A stretch of 64,000 bases of DNA, taken from NCBI RefSeq assembly GCF_032813545.1, contig NZ_CP136520.1, positions 490,001-554,000 on the forward strand, written 5' to 3'. The stretch comes from Nodosilinea sp. E11 (GTDB lineage: Bacteria; Cyanobacteriota; Cyanobacteriia; Phormidesmidales; Phormidesmidaceae). Below, one piece after another: positions 27,964 through 38,363 of the stretch. Every line of letters begins with the position of its first letter. The first letter of the stretch is position 1. Below the pieces are notes generated by a model that ran no database searches, was not told the DNA's origin, and was given only the letters and a program-made list of their open reading frames with translations. The translations under genes and the position numbers were made by a program.

Positions 27964-28749
27964 TCACCTCCGGGCTAGGGTTAGAGACAGGGTGCGATCG
28001 CCCCCCACTTTCACCCCGCTGCACACTGGGCAATCGGGGTCGTGGTAGGCGCGACGTTTGGCAAACTCCGCCCGAGCCAAATCCATGGTCAACAATTGCC
28101 CCAGCAGGGGTTCGCCCAGGCCCGTGATCACCTTGATCGCCTCCAGAGCCGCCAGACAGGCCAGGGTGCCCGACACCGCCCCCAGCACTCCAAACCCCCA
28201 GCGATCCCACTCGGGTTTTTCGGGAAACAGGCACGACAGACAGGGCGTTTCGCCCGGAACCACGGTGATCAGGTAGGCCTCCATGGCATTCATGGCAGAT
28301 TCGACCATGGGCTTGCGCGATCGCACACAGGCCGCATTCAGCAGATCCCGCTCTTTGAAATCAAAGGCGCAATCGAGGGCAATGTCGGCCTGCTGTACTA
28401 GAGCGTCGATATTCTCGGCGGTGACGTAGTCGCACACCGTATCGATGCGAATATCCGGGTTAAACGCCGCCAGAGTCTGCTGGGCCTTAAACACCCGGGG
28501 CTGGCCCACCCAGTCATCGGTCATCAGAATCTGGCGGTTCATGTCCTCCCGCAGCAGGTCGCCGCCCCGCACCAGGATCAGTCGCCCCACCCCCGCCGCC
28601 GCCAGGTACAGCGCAGCGGTGCCCCCCAGCCCCCCCACCCCCGTCACCAGGGCGGTGGTCGCCTTTAGCCGTTCCTGCGCCGCCGGGCCGAAGCCAGGGA
28701 GCTGCATTTGGCGGCGGTAGCGATCGAGTTCTGTGGGGGAGAGGGGCAT
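27964..28749 (-). CDS. hesA: HesA, ThiF/MoeB-like adenylyltransferase
   Basis: 261 residues from ATG 28749; the in-frame extension to 28839 would encode only repeat peptide ([14 protein letters not shown]). The nucleotide-binding motif GVGGLGGTAALYLAAAGVG lies near 44-62, the adenylation region DLLREDMNRQIL near 75, and two CxxC zinc pairs are CLSC and CPVC. HesA is nif-associated in cyanobacteria and resembles MoeB, suggesting a role in sulfur or molybdenum handling. Follows nifW in the transcript. Confidence 0.9.
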   Translation of the reverse strand: MPLSPTELDRYRRQMQLPGFGPAAQERLKATTALVTGVGGLGGTAALYLAAAGVGRLILVRGGDLLREDMNRQILMTDDWVGQPRVFKAQQTLAAFNPDIRIDTVCDYVTAENIDALVQQADIALDCAFDFKERDLLNAACVRSRKPMVESAMNAMEAYLITVVPGETPCLSCLFPEKPEWDRWGFGVLGAVSGTLACLAALEAIKVITGLGEPLLGQLLTMDLARAEFAKRRAYHDPDCPVCSGVKVGGDRTLSLTLARR

Positions 28750-28818
28750 GGGAAATGGGGGGGGGTGGATGGGTGGATGGGTTGGAGGGTGGATGAAGGG
28801 AACCAATTTTGAACTTTC

Positions 28819-28850
28819 AATTTTGAACTTTGAATTCAAAGTTCAAAATT
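28819..28850. repeat. 32-bp perfect AT-rich palindrome between nifW and hesA
   Basis: Half-site AATTTTGAACTTTGAA and its exact inverse, ten bases after the nifW stop on the coding strand. Flanked by further TTTTGAACTT-type repeats (28806-28820, 28846-28856). It may slow or terminate transcription between nifW and hesA. Confidence 0.9.
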
Positions 28851-28860
28851 CAAAACCTTC

Positions 28861-29178
28861 CTACTCCACCTCAATTTCAGACATCAGCACTACATTGCTG
28901 GGCTTTTGGTTGAACACTTTGAACAACTTTTGAGCCTGGGGTGACGACGACTGAAACAGGCTGTAGGCCTCTTGCAGCAGTTCCCGATACTGGTTGAAGG
29001 TGGCGGTGTCATCCATATCTGGGGAATCAACGCCCGTTTCTTTCATTAACCGGGAGAACTTTTGCAGAATGTGCAGCCGGTTAACGTTGAGAAATTGGGG
29101 GTCGTAGGGGAGGCCAAAAAAGGCAAAGTAGTCTTCGGCCTGGGTGATTTGGTTGAAGTTAGTGATGGTGGATTTCAT
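28861..29178 (-). CDS. nifW: Nitrogenase-stabilizing protein NifW
   Basis: 105 residues, the usual size. The characteristic NifW pattern AEDYFAFFGLPYDPQFLNVN at 14-33 and RLHILQKFSRLM at 34-45 is clear. NifW helps protect or mature the MoFe protein. The start overlaps the end of the DUF683 gene by four bases (ATGA), so translation is probably coupled. Confidence 0.93.
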   Translation of the reverse strand: MKSTITNFNQITQAEDYFAFFGLPYDPQFLNVNRLHILQKFSRLMKETGVDSPDMDDTATFNQYRELLQEAYSLFQSSSPQAQKLFKVFNQKPSNVVLMSEIEVE

Positions 29179-29396
29179 GGGGCTTGCTCCAGGGTGGTTA
29201 ACTGTGCTCTGAGGTCGCGGAGTTGGCAGTAAATCTCGTAGGTGTGGGCCGCTATATCGGGTAACAAATCCAGGTCGGCGGGTAGGCCTTCGGCAACGTC
29301 GTGGAGATCCATCTTGAGTTGACCGGCTTTGCTGTTGAGCCGCTTAATCTGGGTTTTGAGGGCATCAATAGTGATCGGATCGGTGATGGGAGGCAT
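29175..29396 (-). CDS. CCE_0567/DUF683-family nif-cluster protein
   Basis: 73 residues, a two-helix hairpin protein (LKTQIKRLNSKAGQLKMDLH, then DVAEGLPADLDLLP and a second helix YEIYCQLRDLRAQLTTLE). This matches the small metalloprotein family typified by CCE_0567 that accompanies nifX and nifW in cyanobacteria. Function is unproven. Overlaps nifW by four bases and follows the DUF269 gene by four. Confidence 0.85.
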   Translation of the reverse strand: MPPITDPITIDALKTQIKRLNSKAGQLKMDLHDVAEGLPADLDLLPDIAAHTYEIYCQLRDLRAQLTTLEQAP

Positions 29397-29400
29397 GGCA

Positions 29401-29871
29401 TTACAGGTCGCAGACGGTGGGGTATTGGCGGGCTAAATCAATGCCTTTGGCGACGAGTTTTTCGCCTTCGGCGCTGAGTGTTTCGAGGGAATCGAAGCCA
29501 AAACGCTGGGCATCGCGCAGCGTTTTGCTGACCAAAATTAGTCGTCCTGAGAAGATCAGCGCCCAGCCAAAGCCTTCGTGGCTGAGGTCGATTACCACCT
29601 GGGAGAGTTGGCCGGTTTCGGCTTCAATGCGGTAGGCGATCGCCCGATAGAACGCCATAATTCGGCTCTGGGTGATAGGGTCTACCTCGCCTTCTACAGA
29701 AATTTGGCGCTTTTGGGCCTTGGTGAGGACGTAGGGCTTGAGCAGTAGCCCATCGGCCCAGTGGCGAAAGGTGCCGTAGGGGTCGTTGGCGCGGATCTGC
29801 TGCACCATGGCCTTGAGAAAGGGCGAGCTATCTATCACCAGGGCAGAGTCAAGGGTAGCGGCGGTAGTCAT
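29401..29871 (-). CDS. NifX-associated protein (DUF269)
   Basis: 156 residues. PFLKAMVQQIRANDPYGTFR, then AKQKR-like KAQKRQISVEGEVDP and the end IDLARQYPTVCDL match the NifX-associated (DUF269) family always encoded after nifX. It may take part in FeMo-cofactor trafficking. Overlaps the end of nifX by four bases, so the two are probably translated together. Confidence 0.9.
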   Translation of the reverse strand: MTTAATLDSALVIDSSPFLKAMVQQIRANDPYGTFRHWADGLLLKPYVLTKAQKRQISVEGEVDPITQSRIMAFYRAIAYRIEAETGQLSQVVIDLSHEGFGWALIFSGRLILVSKTLRDAQRFGFDSLETLSAEGEKLVAKGIDLARQYPTVCDL

Positions 29872-30293
29872 AGGGTTACTTCCTCTTCGGTTTCAACGTA
29901 GGCGTCGGTAAAGTTGGGGGTGGTCTTTTGGCCCAGGGCTTTGCGTAGCCAGGGCGGCGGGCTGCCCTGGAGGGTCCGCATGAGCTGGGCCAGCATGGCC
30001 TCAATTTCGTCTTCTTCGGAGTTGGATTTCATTGGGGTAATGCGGTGGTTGATTAACCGGGCTGCCGCACTGCCACCAATGTCGGCTACGTAGACGATGG
30101 TGCAGCCCGCCAGCGCCTTGAGCTTGGGTTCTAGCTTGTCCTCGTTGCCGTCTTCCTTGAGCTCACCGCCAAAGGTGAGGGTTTCGAGGAAGGTGTACCC
30201 GTCGAGGGTGAGGTCGTAAACGTCGATCTGGCTGGCCCAGCCAAAGTGGGCGTTGATATGAACGTTGTCTTTGGTTGCGAAGGCTATTTTCAT
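29868..30293 (-). CDS. nifX: FeMo-cofactor carrier protein NifX
   Basis: 141 residues of the dinitrogenase iron-molybdenum-cofactor-binding domain: MKIAFATKDNVHINAHFGWA, then GCTIVYVADIGGSAAARLIN, and the end SPPWLRKALGQ. NifX binds the NifB cofactor and the VK cluster between NifB and NifEN. AAGGAG lies nine bases before the ATG. The fused nifEN gene is immediately upstream in the transcript. Confidence 0.93.
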   Translation of the reverse strand: MKIAFATKDNVHINAHFGWASQIDVYDLTLDGYTFLETLTFGGELKEDGNEDKLEPKLKALAGCTIVYVADIGGSAAARLINHRITPMKSNSEEDEIEAMLAQLMRTLQGSPPPWLRKALGQKTTPNFTDAYVETEEEVTL

Positions 30294-30304
30294 GGGTAGG
30301 CTCC

Positions 30305-30440
30305 TTTTACGGTTTGCGGTTTACGGTTTGCGGTTTACGGTTTGCGGTCTACGGTTTGCGGTTTGCGGTCTACGGTTTGCGGTTTGCAGCTAACGGTTTT
30401 GGGTTTTGGGTCTAGGTTTTGGGCTGCCCCGTGAACCGTA
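30305..30440. repeat. TTTACGG/TTTGCGG tandem repeats between nifEN and nifX
   Basis: A 7-base unit alternates as TTTACGG and TTTGCGG about twelve times (30305-30385), followed by GGTTTTGGG units. On the coding strand the nifEN-proximal part reads GGTTTCAGGTTCACGGGG and the nifX-proximal part AAACCGCAAACCGTAAACC, which are mutually complementary. Confidence 0.92.
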
Positions 30441-30481
30441 AACCGTGCCCCGTGAACCTGAAACCCGACACCCAATCCCCT

Positions 30482-33358
30482 CTATCCCTTCCCCTCCCGC
30501 CACTGATGCACCAGTGCATGGGTGCGTTCTTCGTCGGCTTCAAGCAGCAGGTTACCGATCGCAAACAGCAGATCCAGGGTGCCGCGATAGCCGACGGTGC
30601 AGCGGTGGCCGTTGCCCAAGTGCCCTAGCATCGGGAAGCCGTGCAGGTAGAGGGGAATGCCCAGGCGACGGGCGATCGGGCGGGCTTTGGAGTTGGTGAT
30701 CCACAGATCGGCGGTGGCGGCCATATCCGTGAGGTCTTCAAAGTCGCCGATGTAAACCTGCTCGATGGGGAGATCCTTCAGTAGGGGCGAGGGGGCAGCG
30801 GTGACGGCGGCCTGAATTTCGGCTCCGGTGCTGTGCAGCCACCAGGCGACGTTGTGCAGCAGGTCGGGTTCGAGGGCGATCGCCACCTTTTTGCGGCCAA
30901 AGAAAAAGTGAGTGTCAAGCATGGCATCCTGCACCTGGCGACGCTGGCGCAGGTACTTGGCGGGTACGGGCTGGCCACTGATTTGGGCGAGGGTGTGGAG
31001 GAATTCATCCACGGCACCAAGGCCGCTGAGCTGAGGGAAGGTCTGGGCGGGGGTGCCGAAGCGATCGGTGAGGATTTCTGCGGCTTTGGTCATGCTGCCG
31101 CCCAGGGCCAGGGTGAGAGCGGAGCGGCCTACGGCCTTGAGTTCGGCCACGGTGGTGCCGCCCGTGGCGGTGGTGGCGAAGTCGGCATCTTCTAGGTGGC
31201 CGTCTAGGGAGGTGGAAAGATCGGGGACTGCGATCGCCCTCAAACCAAACGCCTCAACAATCTCCTTCAGCTCCGCCACATCCCCAGGGCCAAAGGCGGC
31301 ACTGGCCAGCAGGGTTACCTGCTTGGGGTTCACGTCCCCTGGTTCCGGCAGGGTCTGCACCAGGCTCTCCACCGCCGCCGCAAAGCCATCCTCCAAGCTG
31401 CCCTTGTAGTCGGGGGTGGAGGCCAACACGATCGGCACGGTGACTTCAGGATTCGCCTGGTGGAAGTCGCGCAGAATGCCCTGCATATCATCGCCTCGGG
31501 TTTCCGTCAGGCCGGTGGTAAACAGGCCCACTAGCTCCGGCTGAGAGGTCTTAATCACCGTCAACAGACCGCTGTGCACATTGTCATCGCCCCCCAGCAC
31601 GGTGCTGACCTCGCTCATCGCCGTGGTGGCCAGAGGAATTGCCTCCTGAAAGTGGTTGACCAGCATCACCTTGGCAAAGGCGGTACAGCCCTGGGACCCG
31701 TGGAATAGCGGCATCGCCCCCTGAATACCGAGGAAGGCCAGGGCCGCCCCCAGGGGTTGACTCTGCTTCAGCGGGTTGACAGCCACCGCCTTGCGGCGAG
31801 CGATGATTTTGGTGGGAGGGTCGGCGGGTAGGTGGGTGGATGCGTGGATGCGTGGATGGGTGGATGCGTGAAGAGGTAAAGAGGTAAAGAGGTGCTGAGG
31901 TAAGTTATCGCCGTCACCCTTTACTTCTTCACCCTTTACTTCTTCACCCTTCACTTCTTCACCCTTCACTTCTTTAACCTTCACCCCTTCACCTTCCCAA
32001 GGCGCTTCCCGCCGCACCTCCGCCCACACCGGGCTGTGCAGACTCTCATCCAGTTCCTTCGCCATCTCCAGCAGGCCGCCGTAGCCAGAGTAGGGGTTGT
32101 GGCGTTCCTGGTTGATGTGCAGAAAGGGAATGCGGGCTTTAAGGGCGGTGTACTGGTTGCGGCCTCCGGCGATCAGCATGTCGGCGTTGGTTTTTTCGAT
32201 CACCTTCAGCAGTTCGGCGGCTCCGCCTTTTTCCAGCATGATGCCGTCCTGGCCCAGCAGGGTTTTGATCCGGGCTTTGTCTTCTTCGGTGCTCTTTTTG
32301 CTGCTGGTGGCGACCACTTTAATGCCCAAATCTTGGGCCGCCGAGATGATCGACCAGCTTTTGACGCCACCGGTGTAGAGGACAACGCGCTTGCCCAGAA
32401 GTCTTTCCCGGTAGGGCGCGAGCTGTTCGTTTAATTTGGCGGTTTCTTCGGCAATCACGGTTTCCACGCGGGCCTGCATGGCGGCGGCGCCGAGTTTGGC
32501 TGCGATCGCCCGCAGGCAGTGGTTCATATCTGCCACCCCGTAGAACGACTCCTCTATATAAGGAATGCCGTAGCGGTCCTGCATCTTGTGGGCCAGGTTG
32601 ATCAGCGCCTTGGAGCAGATCATCACGTTGAGCTTGGCCCGGTGGGCGTAGGCCACCTCCTGGTAGCGGGCGTCGCCGGTAATTTTGGAGAGCACCCGAA
32701 TGCCCACTTTCTCGAACAGGGGCAGCACGCCCCACAGCTCCCCGGCGATGTTGTACTCGCCAATCAGATTAATGTCGTAGGGGGTGGTGGTTTCGGGCTC
32801 TGCCGTGCCGATCACATGCTCCAGCAGGGCTTCCCCGGCCAGGCGGTTGCCCAGGTTCTTGCTGCCGACAAAGCCGGGGGATTGGATCGGCACCACGGGC
32901 AGTCCCAGAGCCTCCCCTGCCGCCTTGCACACCGCCTCCAGGTCATCGCCAATCAGCGCCGTCACGCAAGTGGAGTAGACAAACACGGCGGCGGGGCTGT
33001 AGCGCTCCTGCACATCCTGAATCGCCTTGTACAGCTTTTTCTCGCCGCCAAAGATAATGTCGTTTTCGCTCAGGTCGGTGGTGAAGCCCATTTTGTAGAG
33101 CGTGTCGCCCGATGACAGGCTACCCCGCCCGCCCCAGGAGTTTCCCGCACAGGCGATCGGCCCGTGCACCAGGTGGGCGACATCGGTAATCGGCACCAGG
33201 GCAATGCTGGCCCCATCAAAGGCACAGCCCCCCTGGGCGGCACCAGGCTTAGCTTGCTGCTGGCACACCTTGTTGTGACCTTTGCCACTTTTCTTGTGGT
33301 TGTGCTCGCAACCCGGCTGGGTCAGGAGGTCTGTCATGGTGGCTTTGGTGGAAGGCAT
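30482..33358 (-). CDS. nifEN: Fused FeMo-cofactor scaffold NifE-NifN
   Basis: 958 residues from ATG 33358. Residues 1-455 are NifE: the ligand cysteines lie in [27 protein letters not shown] and [12 protein letters not shown]. Residues 518-958 are NifN, opening [16 protein letters not shown] and then [13 protein letters not shown]. NifEN is the scaffold where the FeMo-cofactor precursor is matured; it is normally two proteins. Residues 456-517 are a linker with four VKGEE-type repeats and [15 protein letters not shown], translated from spacer arrays at 31807-31993. There is no stop codon and no ATG ahead of the NifN part, so one polypeptide is expected. Confidence 0.93.
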   Translation of the reverse strand: MPSTKATMTDLLTQPGCEHNHKKSGKGHNKVCQQQAKPGAAQGGCAFDGASIALVPITDVAHLVHGPIACAGNSWGGRGSLSSGDTLYKMGFTTDLSENDIIFGGEKKLYKAIQDVQERYSPAAVFVYSTCVTALIGDDLEAVCKAAGEALGLPVVPIQSPGFVGSKNLGNRLAGEALLEHVIGTAEPETTTPYDINLIGEYNIAGELWGVLPLFEKVGIRVLSKITGDARYQEVAYAHRAKLNVMICSKALINLAHKMQDRYGIPYIEESFYGVADMNHCLRAIAAKLGAAAMQARVETVIAEETAKLNEQLAPYRERLLGKRVVLYTGGVKSWSIISAAQDLGIKVVATSSKKSTEEDKARIKTLLGQDGIMLEKGGAAELLKVIEKTNADMLIAGGRNQYTALKARIPFLHINQERHNPYSGYGGLLEMAKELDESLHSPVWAEVRREAPWEGEGVKVKEVKGEEVKGEEVKGEEVKGDGDNLPQHLFTSLPLHASTHPRIHASTHLPADPPTKIIARRKAVAVNPLKQSQPLGAALAFLGIQGAMPLFHGSQGCTAFAKVMLVNHFQEAIPLATTAMSEVSTVLGGDDNVHSGLLTVIKTSQPELVGLFTTGLTETRGDDMQGILRDFHQANPEVTVPIVLASTPDYKGSLEDGFAAAVESLVQTLPEPGDVNPKQVTLLASAAFGPGDVAELKEIVEAFGLRAIAVPDLSTSLDGHLEDADFATTATGGTTVAELKAVGRSALTLALGGSMTKAAEILTDRFGTPAQTFPQLSGLGAVDEFLHTLAQISGQPVPAKYLRQRRQVQDAMLDTHFFFGRKKVAIALEPDLLHNVAWWLHSTGAEIQAAVTAAPSPLLKDLPIEQVYIGDFEDLTDMAATADLWITNSKARPIARRLGIPLYLHGFPMLGHLGNGHRCTVGYRGTLDLLFAIGNLLLEADEERTHALVHQWREGKG
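31807..31993. repeat. Translated minisatellites between the NifE and NifN domains
   Basis: On the coding strand GTGAAGGGTGAAGAA units (31920-31985) come first and CATCCACGCATCCACC units (31820-31870) second. This is the same order and sign as in the untranslated spacers nifD-nifK, nifS-nifU and nifB-fdxB; here the frame is open throughout. Confidence 0.92.
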
Positions 33359-33399
33359 GGCAGGGAGGGGGTGAAGGGGTGGGGAGTGAAGAGTGAAGG

Positions 33400-33645
33400 G
33401 TGTCGTCCCCTCCTGGGAGGGGTGCCCGGAGGGCGGGGTGGGTTGCAGGGTTTGGGGAGACCCACCCCTACCCCTCCCAGGAGGGGATGATGGTCTTTTC
33501 TTGGTTGGTGAGGGCCGTAGGGTGCATTCGCGAAGCAATGCACCATTACTCTTGGGCCGAGGTGAATGGTGGGCAGTGCCCCCCTACGGGGTTGAGGTTG
33601 AGGGCAACGGCAAAGGGTGATGGTGGGCGGTGCCCACCCTACAGG
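33400..33645. repeat. Cluster of dispersed hairpin repeats between nifZ and nifEN
   Basis: Two copies of the CCCCTCCTGGGAGGGG unit (about 33405-33432 and 33460-33488), one GTGCATTCGCGAAGCAATGC hairpin (33521-33543), and two members of the GGTGGGCNNTGCCCACC family (33568, 33622-33638, the first degenerate). No gene is supported here. Confidence 0.88.
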
Positions 33646-33649
33646 AGGA

Positions 33650-33952
33650 TTACCAGGTGTCGTCGTCGTCTTGGGGAATGAGGGGTGGGCGGGGTTCGGT
33701 GAGTTCCAGTTCGCGGCTGAGGCAGCCGACGACGTAGTTGCTCTCCAAAAAATGCACTGAGTAAATGTAGGCCCGTTGCAGGTAGGTGCCGAGGCCGACG
33801 ATGTAGCCGATGTCGCCCTTCTTCGCCAGGTGAGCCCCCACCTCCTGGCCGGGGAAGGTGCCATCGTTGCGGATTAGCTTCAGCACTCGGACGCGATCGC
33901 CCATCTCAAACACAGGGGGGGAATCGATTTCGATCTCTTCAGAAAGGCGCAT
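33650..33952 (-). CDS. nifZ: NifZ
   Basis: 100 residues from ATG 33952; a start at 33991 would add repeat-encoded residues. The NifZ pattern EMGDRVRVLKLIRNDGTFPG, KKGDIGYIVGLGTYLQ and YIYSVHFLESNYVVGCLSRE is clear. NifZ assists P-cluster maturation of the MoFe protein. It lies directly behind nifK, which fits that role, and ahead of nifEN. Confidence 0.9.
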   Translation of the reverse strand: MRLSEEIEIDSPPVFEMGDRVRVLKLIRNDGTFPGQEVGAHLAKKGDIGYIVGLGTYLQRAYIYSVHFLESNYVVGCLSRELELTEPRPPLIPQDDDDTW

Positions 33953-34014
33953 GGGAACTGGGGGGTGAAGGGTCGAGGGGTAGGGGCGCACTGCGGTGCG
34001 CCCCCAGGGGGAAC

Positions 34015-35592
34015 CTAGCGAATCAGGTCAAAGGAGATGTCCGTCTTCGAAGGCACGATGGTCTTGCGATCGAGTTCTTCCAGAATGGTGTTCACAATCC
34101 AGTTGAACTGGTTGATCGCGCCCTGGTAGCCCAGGGTGGCGTAGCGGTGCATGTGGTGGCGATCGAAGATCGGGTAGCCAATCCGCACCAGGGGGGTGCC
34201 GGTGTCGCGCCACAGGTACTTGCCGTAGCTGTTGCCAATCAGCAGATCCACGGGCTCGGTGAACATCAGCGATCGCAGGTGCCACAGGTCCTTGCCGCCC
34301 CAGACGGTGCCGTTTTGGCCGTAGGGGCTGTTGGTCAGCAGCTCGCGGGCTTCGGCCTCAAACTCGTCGTTGCTGTTGGTGACCACAATGTGGGTGGGCT
34401 CCGCCCCCATCTCCAGCAGGAACTGGATCAGGCTCAGCACATGGTCGGGGTCGCCGTAGAGGGCGATCTTCTTGCCGTGGATCCAGGCTTGAGAGTCGGT
34501 CAGAGCATCCACCGCCCGGCCCCGCTCCTGCTGTAGTTCCAGCGGAATCGGCTTGCCGGTAATCGCCGACAGGGTCATCAAGAACTCATCGGTGCCCTTA
34601 ATGCCAAAGGGCCGGAAATTGTAGGTCTTTTGCCCCCACTCCTTGGCGATGTACTCCTGGGTCTTGGGCGTCGTGTACTTCTGGAAGAACACCGTGCCCT
34701 CGGCGTTGATGCTGTCGGCGGTCTCAGCCAAAGTGGTGAGACCGTTGTACATCTTAAATTCGCCCGTGTTGGGAGAGTCAAAGGTGTCCGAGTTGTCTGA
34801 CAGGACGGTGTAGTCGATGCCAAACAGGCCCAAGATCCGCTTCAGTTCGCGAATATTGCCGATGTAGGGGTCAAAACCCAGGTTGAAGTTGAACTTGCCG
34901 TTGGTGGTTTCCGACCTTTCGTCCTTGGTCAGGGTTTTGAGAATGCTTTTCAGCATGTTGTCGTAGCCGGTGATGTGGGAGCCCACAAAGCTAGGGGTGT
35001 GGGCCGCCGGCACCGGCAGGTCTTCGGGAATGTGCCCTTCATTCTTGGCGGTGGTAATGTACGCGCCAATGTCATCCCCAATCACCTCGGCCATACAGGT
35101 GGTGCAGAGGGCGATCATCTTGGGCTTGTAGAGGGTGTAGGAGTTTTCCAGACCCGACTTCAGGTTGCTGAGGCCGCCAAACACCGCCGCATCTTCAGTC
35201 ATCGACGAGGACACCGCCTGGAAGGGCTCTTTGTAGTTACGGGTGAGGTGGCTGCGGAAGTAGGCCACGCAGCCCTGGGAACCATGACTGTAGGGCAGCG
35301 TATCTTCAAACCCGGCGGCCACAAATAGCGCCCCCAGAGGTTGGCAGGCTTTGGCGGGGTTAATGGTCAGGGCTTCGCGGGCAAAGTTCTTTTCCCGGTA
35401 TTCCCAGCCTTTGGTCCATTCGGCGGTTTCGGCCACCAGGTCGCGGCTGTGGGCTCCTTCAAACTGGCGCTTGTACTCAAACAGGTCTTGATAGGGAGCG
35501 GTGTGGAACAGTTCAAAGTGGTCCTTGACCTGGCCCAGGTCTTCGCCCCCGCAGGAGGGGGTGGGGATGGTGTTGTCGAGATTGTCAGTCAT
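34015..35592 (-). CDS. nifK: Nitrogenase MoFe protein beta subunit NifK
   Basis: 525 residues. P-cluster cysteines lie in HGSQGCVAYFRSHLTRN and CTTCMAEVIGDD, with a third in the N-terminal region QPLGALFVAAGFEDTLP context. The C-terminus ends DISFDLIR as usual. Together with NifD it forms the heterotetramer that reduces dinitrogen. AAGGAG lies ahead of the ATG. It is separated from nifD by 146 bp of inverted minisatellite arrays. Confidence 0.96.
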   Translation of the reverse strand: MTDNLDNTIPTPSCGGEDLGQVKDHFELFHTAPYQDLFEYKRQFEGAHSRDLVAETAEWTKGWEYREKNFAREALTINPAKACQPLGALFVAAGFEDTLPYSHGSQGCVAYFRSHLTRNYKEPFQAVSSSMTEDAAVFGGLSNLKSGLENSYTLYKPKMIALCTTCMAEVIGDDIGAYITTAKNEGHIPEDLPVPAAHTPSFVGSHITGYDNMLKSILKTLTKDERSETTNGKFNFNLGFDPYIGNIRELKRILGLFGIDYTVLSDNSDTFDSPNTGEFKMYNGLTTLAETADSINAEGTVFFQKYTTPKTQEYIAKEWGQKTYNFRPFGIKGTDEFLMTLSAITGKPIPLELQQERGRAVDALTDSQAWIHGKKIALYGDPDHVLSLIQFLLEMGAEPTHIVVTNSNDEFEAEARELLTNSPYGQNGTVWGGKDLWHLRSLMFTEPVDLLIGNSYGKYLWRDTGTPLVRIGYPIFDRHHMHRYATLGYQGAINQFNWIVNTILEELDRKTIVPSKTDISFDLIR

Positions 35593-35602
35593 GGTGCTCT
35601 CC

Positions 35603-35738
35603 TTGGGGGAGGGGAAGGGTGGATGGGGGGGAGGTAGGAGGGTGGATGAGTGGGAGGGTGGATGAGTGGGAGGGTGGATGAGTGGGAGGGTGGATCAACG
35701 TGACCCATCTATCCATCCACCCATCTACCCATCCACTC
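35603..35738. repeat. Inverted minisatellite arrays in the nifD-nifK spacer
   Basis: Four copies of the 16-base unit GGAGGGTGGATGAGTG (35637-35700) are followed by a CATCTATCCATCCACCC array (35704-35735). The two arrays are complementary, so the coding-strand transcript has G-rich units after the nifD stop and C-rich units before the nifK start and can fold into a long imperfect hairpin. Confidence 0.93.
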
Positions 35739-37181
35739 TTAAGCCCAAGGCGGGTTGATCAGCGCCCAGGTGGGGTTGTTGATCGCCATGTCCATATCGC
35801 GGGCGAAGACTTCAAAGCCGTCGTAGCCGTGGTAGGGGCCGGAGTAATCCCAGGAGTGCATCTGGCGGAAGGGAAGGGCCATTTTCTGGAAGACGTACTT
35901 CTCTTTGATGCCAGCGGCGATCAGGTCGGGCTTGAGTTCTTTGGCAAATTCCTCAAACTCGTAGCCGCTGATGTCGTCGTAGATGACGGTGCCTTCGTTG
36001 ACGTATTCGGCGGTGCGTTTGTAGTCGTCGCCGTGGCCAAACTCGTAGCCGGTGCCGATCACATCCATGCCCAGGTCGGTAAAGGCGGGCACGACGTGGC
36101 GGGGGCGCAGGCCGCCGACCATCATCATCACCTTCTTGCCTTCTAGGCGGGCGCGATACTTGGCGGCGATCGCATCCATGCGCGGCTGGTACTTGGCAAT
36201 CACCTCTTCAGCCTTGGCCTGAATGGTTTCGTCAAACTGGGCGGCAATCTTGCGCAGCGACTTGGCGATCTGGGTGGGGCCAAAGAAGTTGTACTCCAGC
36301 CAGCCAATGCCATACTTCTCTTCCATGAACCGGCAGATGTAGTTCATCGACCGATAGCAGTGGATCAAGTTGAGCTTAGCTAGCGGTGTCATCACCACTT
36401 CATTGAAGGTGCCATCCCCAGAGAACTGGCTGATCACCCGCAGACCGATTTCTTCTAGCAGCATGCGGCTGGGCCAGGCGTCCCCACCGATGTTGTAGTC
36501 CCCGATGATGTTGACATCGTAGGGGCCGGGCTCAAAGCCCTCGGGCAGTTTGCGGTACTCGTCGGCCTTGGGCAGTACCCAGTCGCGCACGGTGTCGTTG
36601 GCAATGTGGTGGCCCAGGGATTGGGACACGCCCCGGAACCCTTCGCAGCGCACCGGAATCACGGGCTTGCCGGTTTCCTTGGCCTTGGCCCGAGCGACGG
36701 CTTCAATGTCATCGCCGATCAGGCCCACCGGACATTCCGATTCAATGGTGGTGCCCTGGCTGAGGGGGAACAGTTCGCCCAGTTCGTCGATTAGTTTGGC
36801 CAACTTTTTGTCGCCGCCAAACACAATGTCGCGCTCCTGGAAGTCGGAGGTGAACTGCATGGTGCCGAAGGTATCGACCCCGGTGGTGCCAATGTAGTAG
36901 TTGCGGCGGCCCGACCAGGAGTAGTAGCCGCAGCCCACCGGACCGTGGCTGATGTGGATCATATCTTTGACCGGCCCCCAGACCACCCCTTTAGCGCCTG
37001 CGTAGGCACAACCACGGGTGGTCATTACACCGGGGACGGACTTTTTGTTGGACTTCACGCCGCAGTCGGCCTTTTCGGCTTCCTGCACGCTGATGTGCTT
37101 GGCCCGCAGTTTTTTGGCTTTGTCGGGGTAGGCCTCTAGCACCTCATCAATCAGTGCCTTTCTGTCTTCTACGGTAGTCAT
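35739..37181 (-). CDS. nifD: Nitrogenase MoFe protein alpha subunit NifD
   Basis: 480 residues from ATG 37181 ([20 protein letters not shown]). P-cluster cysteines lie in [32 protein letters not shown] and [12 protein letters not shown]; the FeMo-cofactor ligands are the Cys of [16 protein letters not shown] and the His of [11 protein letters not shown]. No excision element interrupts the gene, unlike in many heterocyst formers. The 5' extension to 37352 would be spacer-encoded and is rejected. Confidence 0.97.
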   Translation of the reverse strand: MTTVEDRKALIDEVLEAYPDKAKKLRAKHISVQEAEKADCGVKSNKKSVPGVMTTRGCAYAGAKGVVWGPVKDMIHISHGPVGCGYYSWSGRRNYYIGTTGVDTFGTMQFTSDFQERDIVFGGDKKLAKLIDELGELFPLSQGTTIESECPVGLIGDDIEAVARAKAKETGKPVIPVRCEGFRGVSQSLGHHIANDTVRDWVLPKADEYRKLPEGFEPGPYDVNIIGDYNIGGDAWPSRMLLEEIGLRVISQFSGDGTFNEVVMTPLAKLNLIHCYRSMNYICRFMEEKYGIGWLEYNFFGPTQIAKSLRKIAAQFDETIQAKAEEVIAKYQPRMDAIAAKYRARLEGKKVMMMVGGLRPRHVVPAFTDLGMDVIGTGYEFGHGDDYKRTAEYVNEGTVIYDDISGYEFEEFAKELKPDLIAAGIKEKYVFQKMALPFRQMHSWDYSGPYHGYDGFEVFARDMDMAINNPTWALINPPWA

Positions 37182-37281
37182 GGTGCCCTCTCGGGTAGGG
37201 GTGGATGGGTAGCGGTAGCGGGTAGGTGGGTGGATGGGTGGGTGGGTGAGTGAGTGAGTGGATGGGTAGATGGGTGGGAAG

Positions 37282-37345
37282 AGATCCCAGGGTTCTTCTG
37301 GGGTGAACCGGTAAATCTGGCTATTGGCCAAGAACCCTGGGATCT
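37282..37345. repeat. Stem-loop in the nifH-nifD spacer
   Basis: AGATCCCAGGGTTCTT (37282-37297) pairs exactly with AAGAACCCTGGGATCT (37330-37345) around a 32-base loop, starting 13 bases after the nifH stop on the coding strand. Stem-loops at this position are known to stabilise nifH mRNA and reduce read-through to nifDK. A relative of the same sequence lies behind nifT (47963-48054). Confidence 0.85.
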
Positions 37346-37358
37346 GATGCAACGGAAC

Positions 37359-38246
<888 letters not shown>

Positions 38247-38363
38247 CTAGGTTTGGAATTCGGGTTGAGTGGACACGGAACGTTGAAAACTCGGAGCAGG
38301 CAAGGGCCTGGGGGGAAGGCCGGGGGGTCGCGTCCGGCGTGGGGGAGGGAGGGGTGCATGGGG

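Noticed and set aside
32519..33115. 198-codon plus-strand frame within nifE
   Set aside because: Antisense to conserved NifE sequence; no independent support.
30482..33358. NifE-NifN fusion as an assembly or frameshift artefact
   Set aside because: The frame stays open through all 62 linker codons, and both domains are intact and in frame. The parallel ModBC case supports a real process, although resequencing of the repeat is the decisive test.
37182..37352. N-terminal extension of NifD (and similar ones for NifV, HesA, NifS, NifT, PflA, HesB-FdxH)
   Set aside because: The extra residues are translated minisatellites ([12 protein letters not shown]) and family N-termini begin at the internal ATG. 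True spacer translation is claimed only where no stop separates two domains (NifEN, ModBC).
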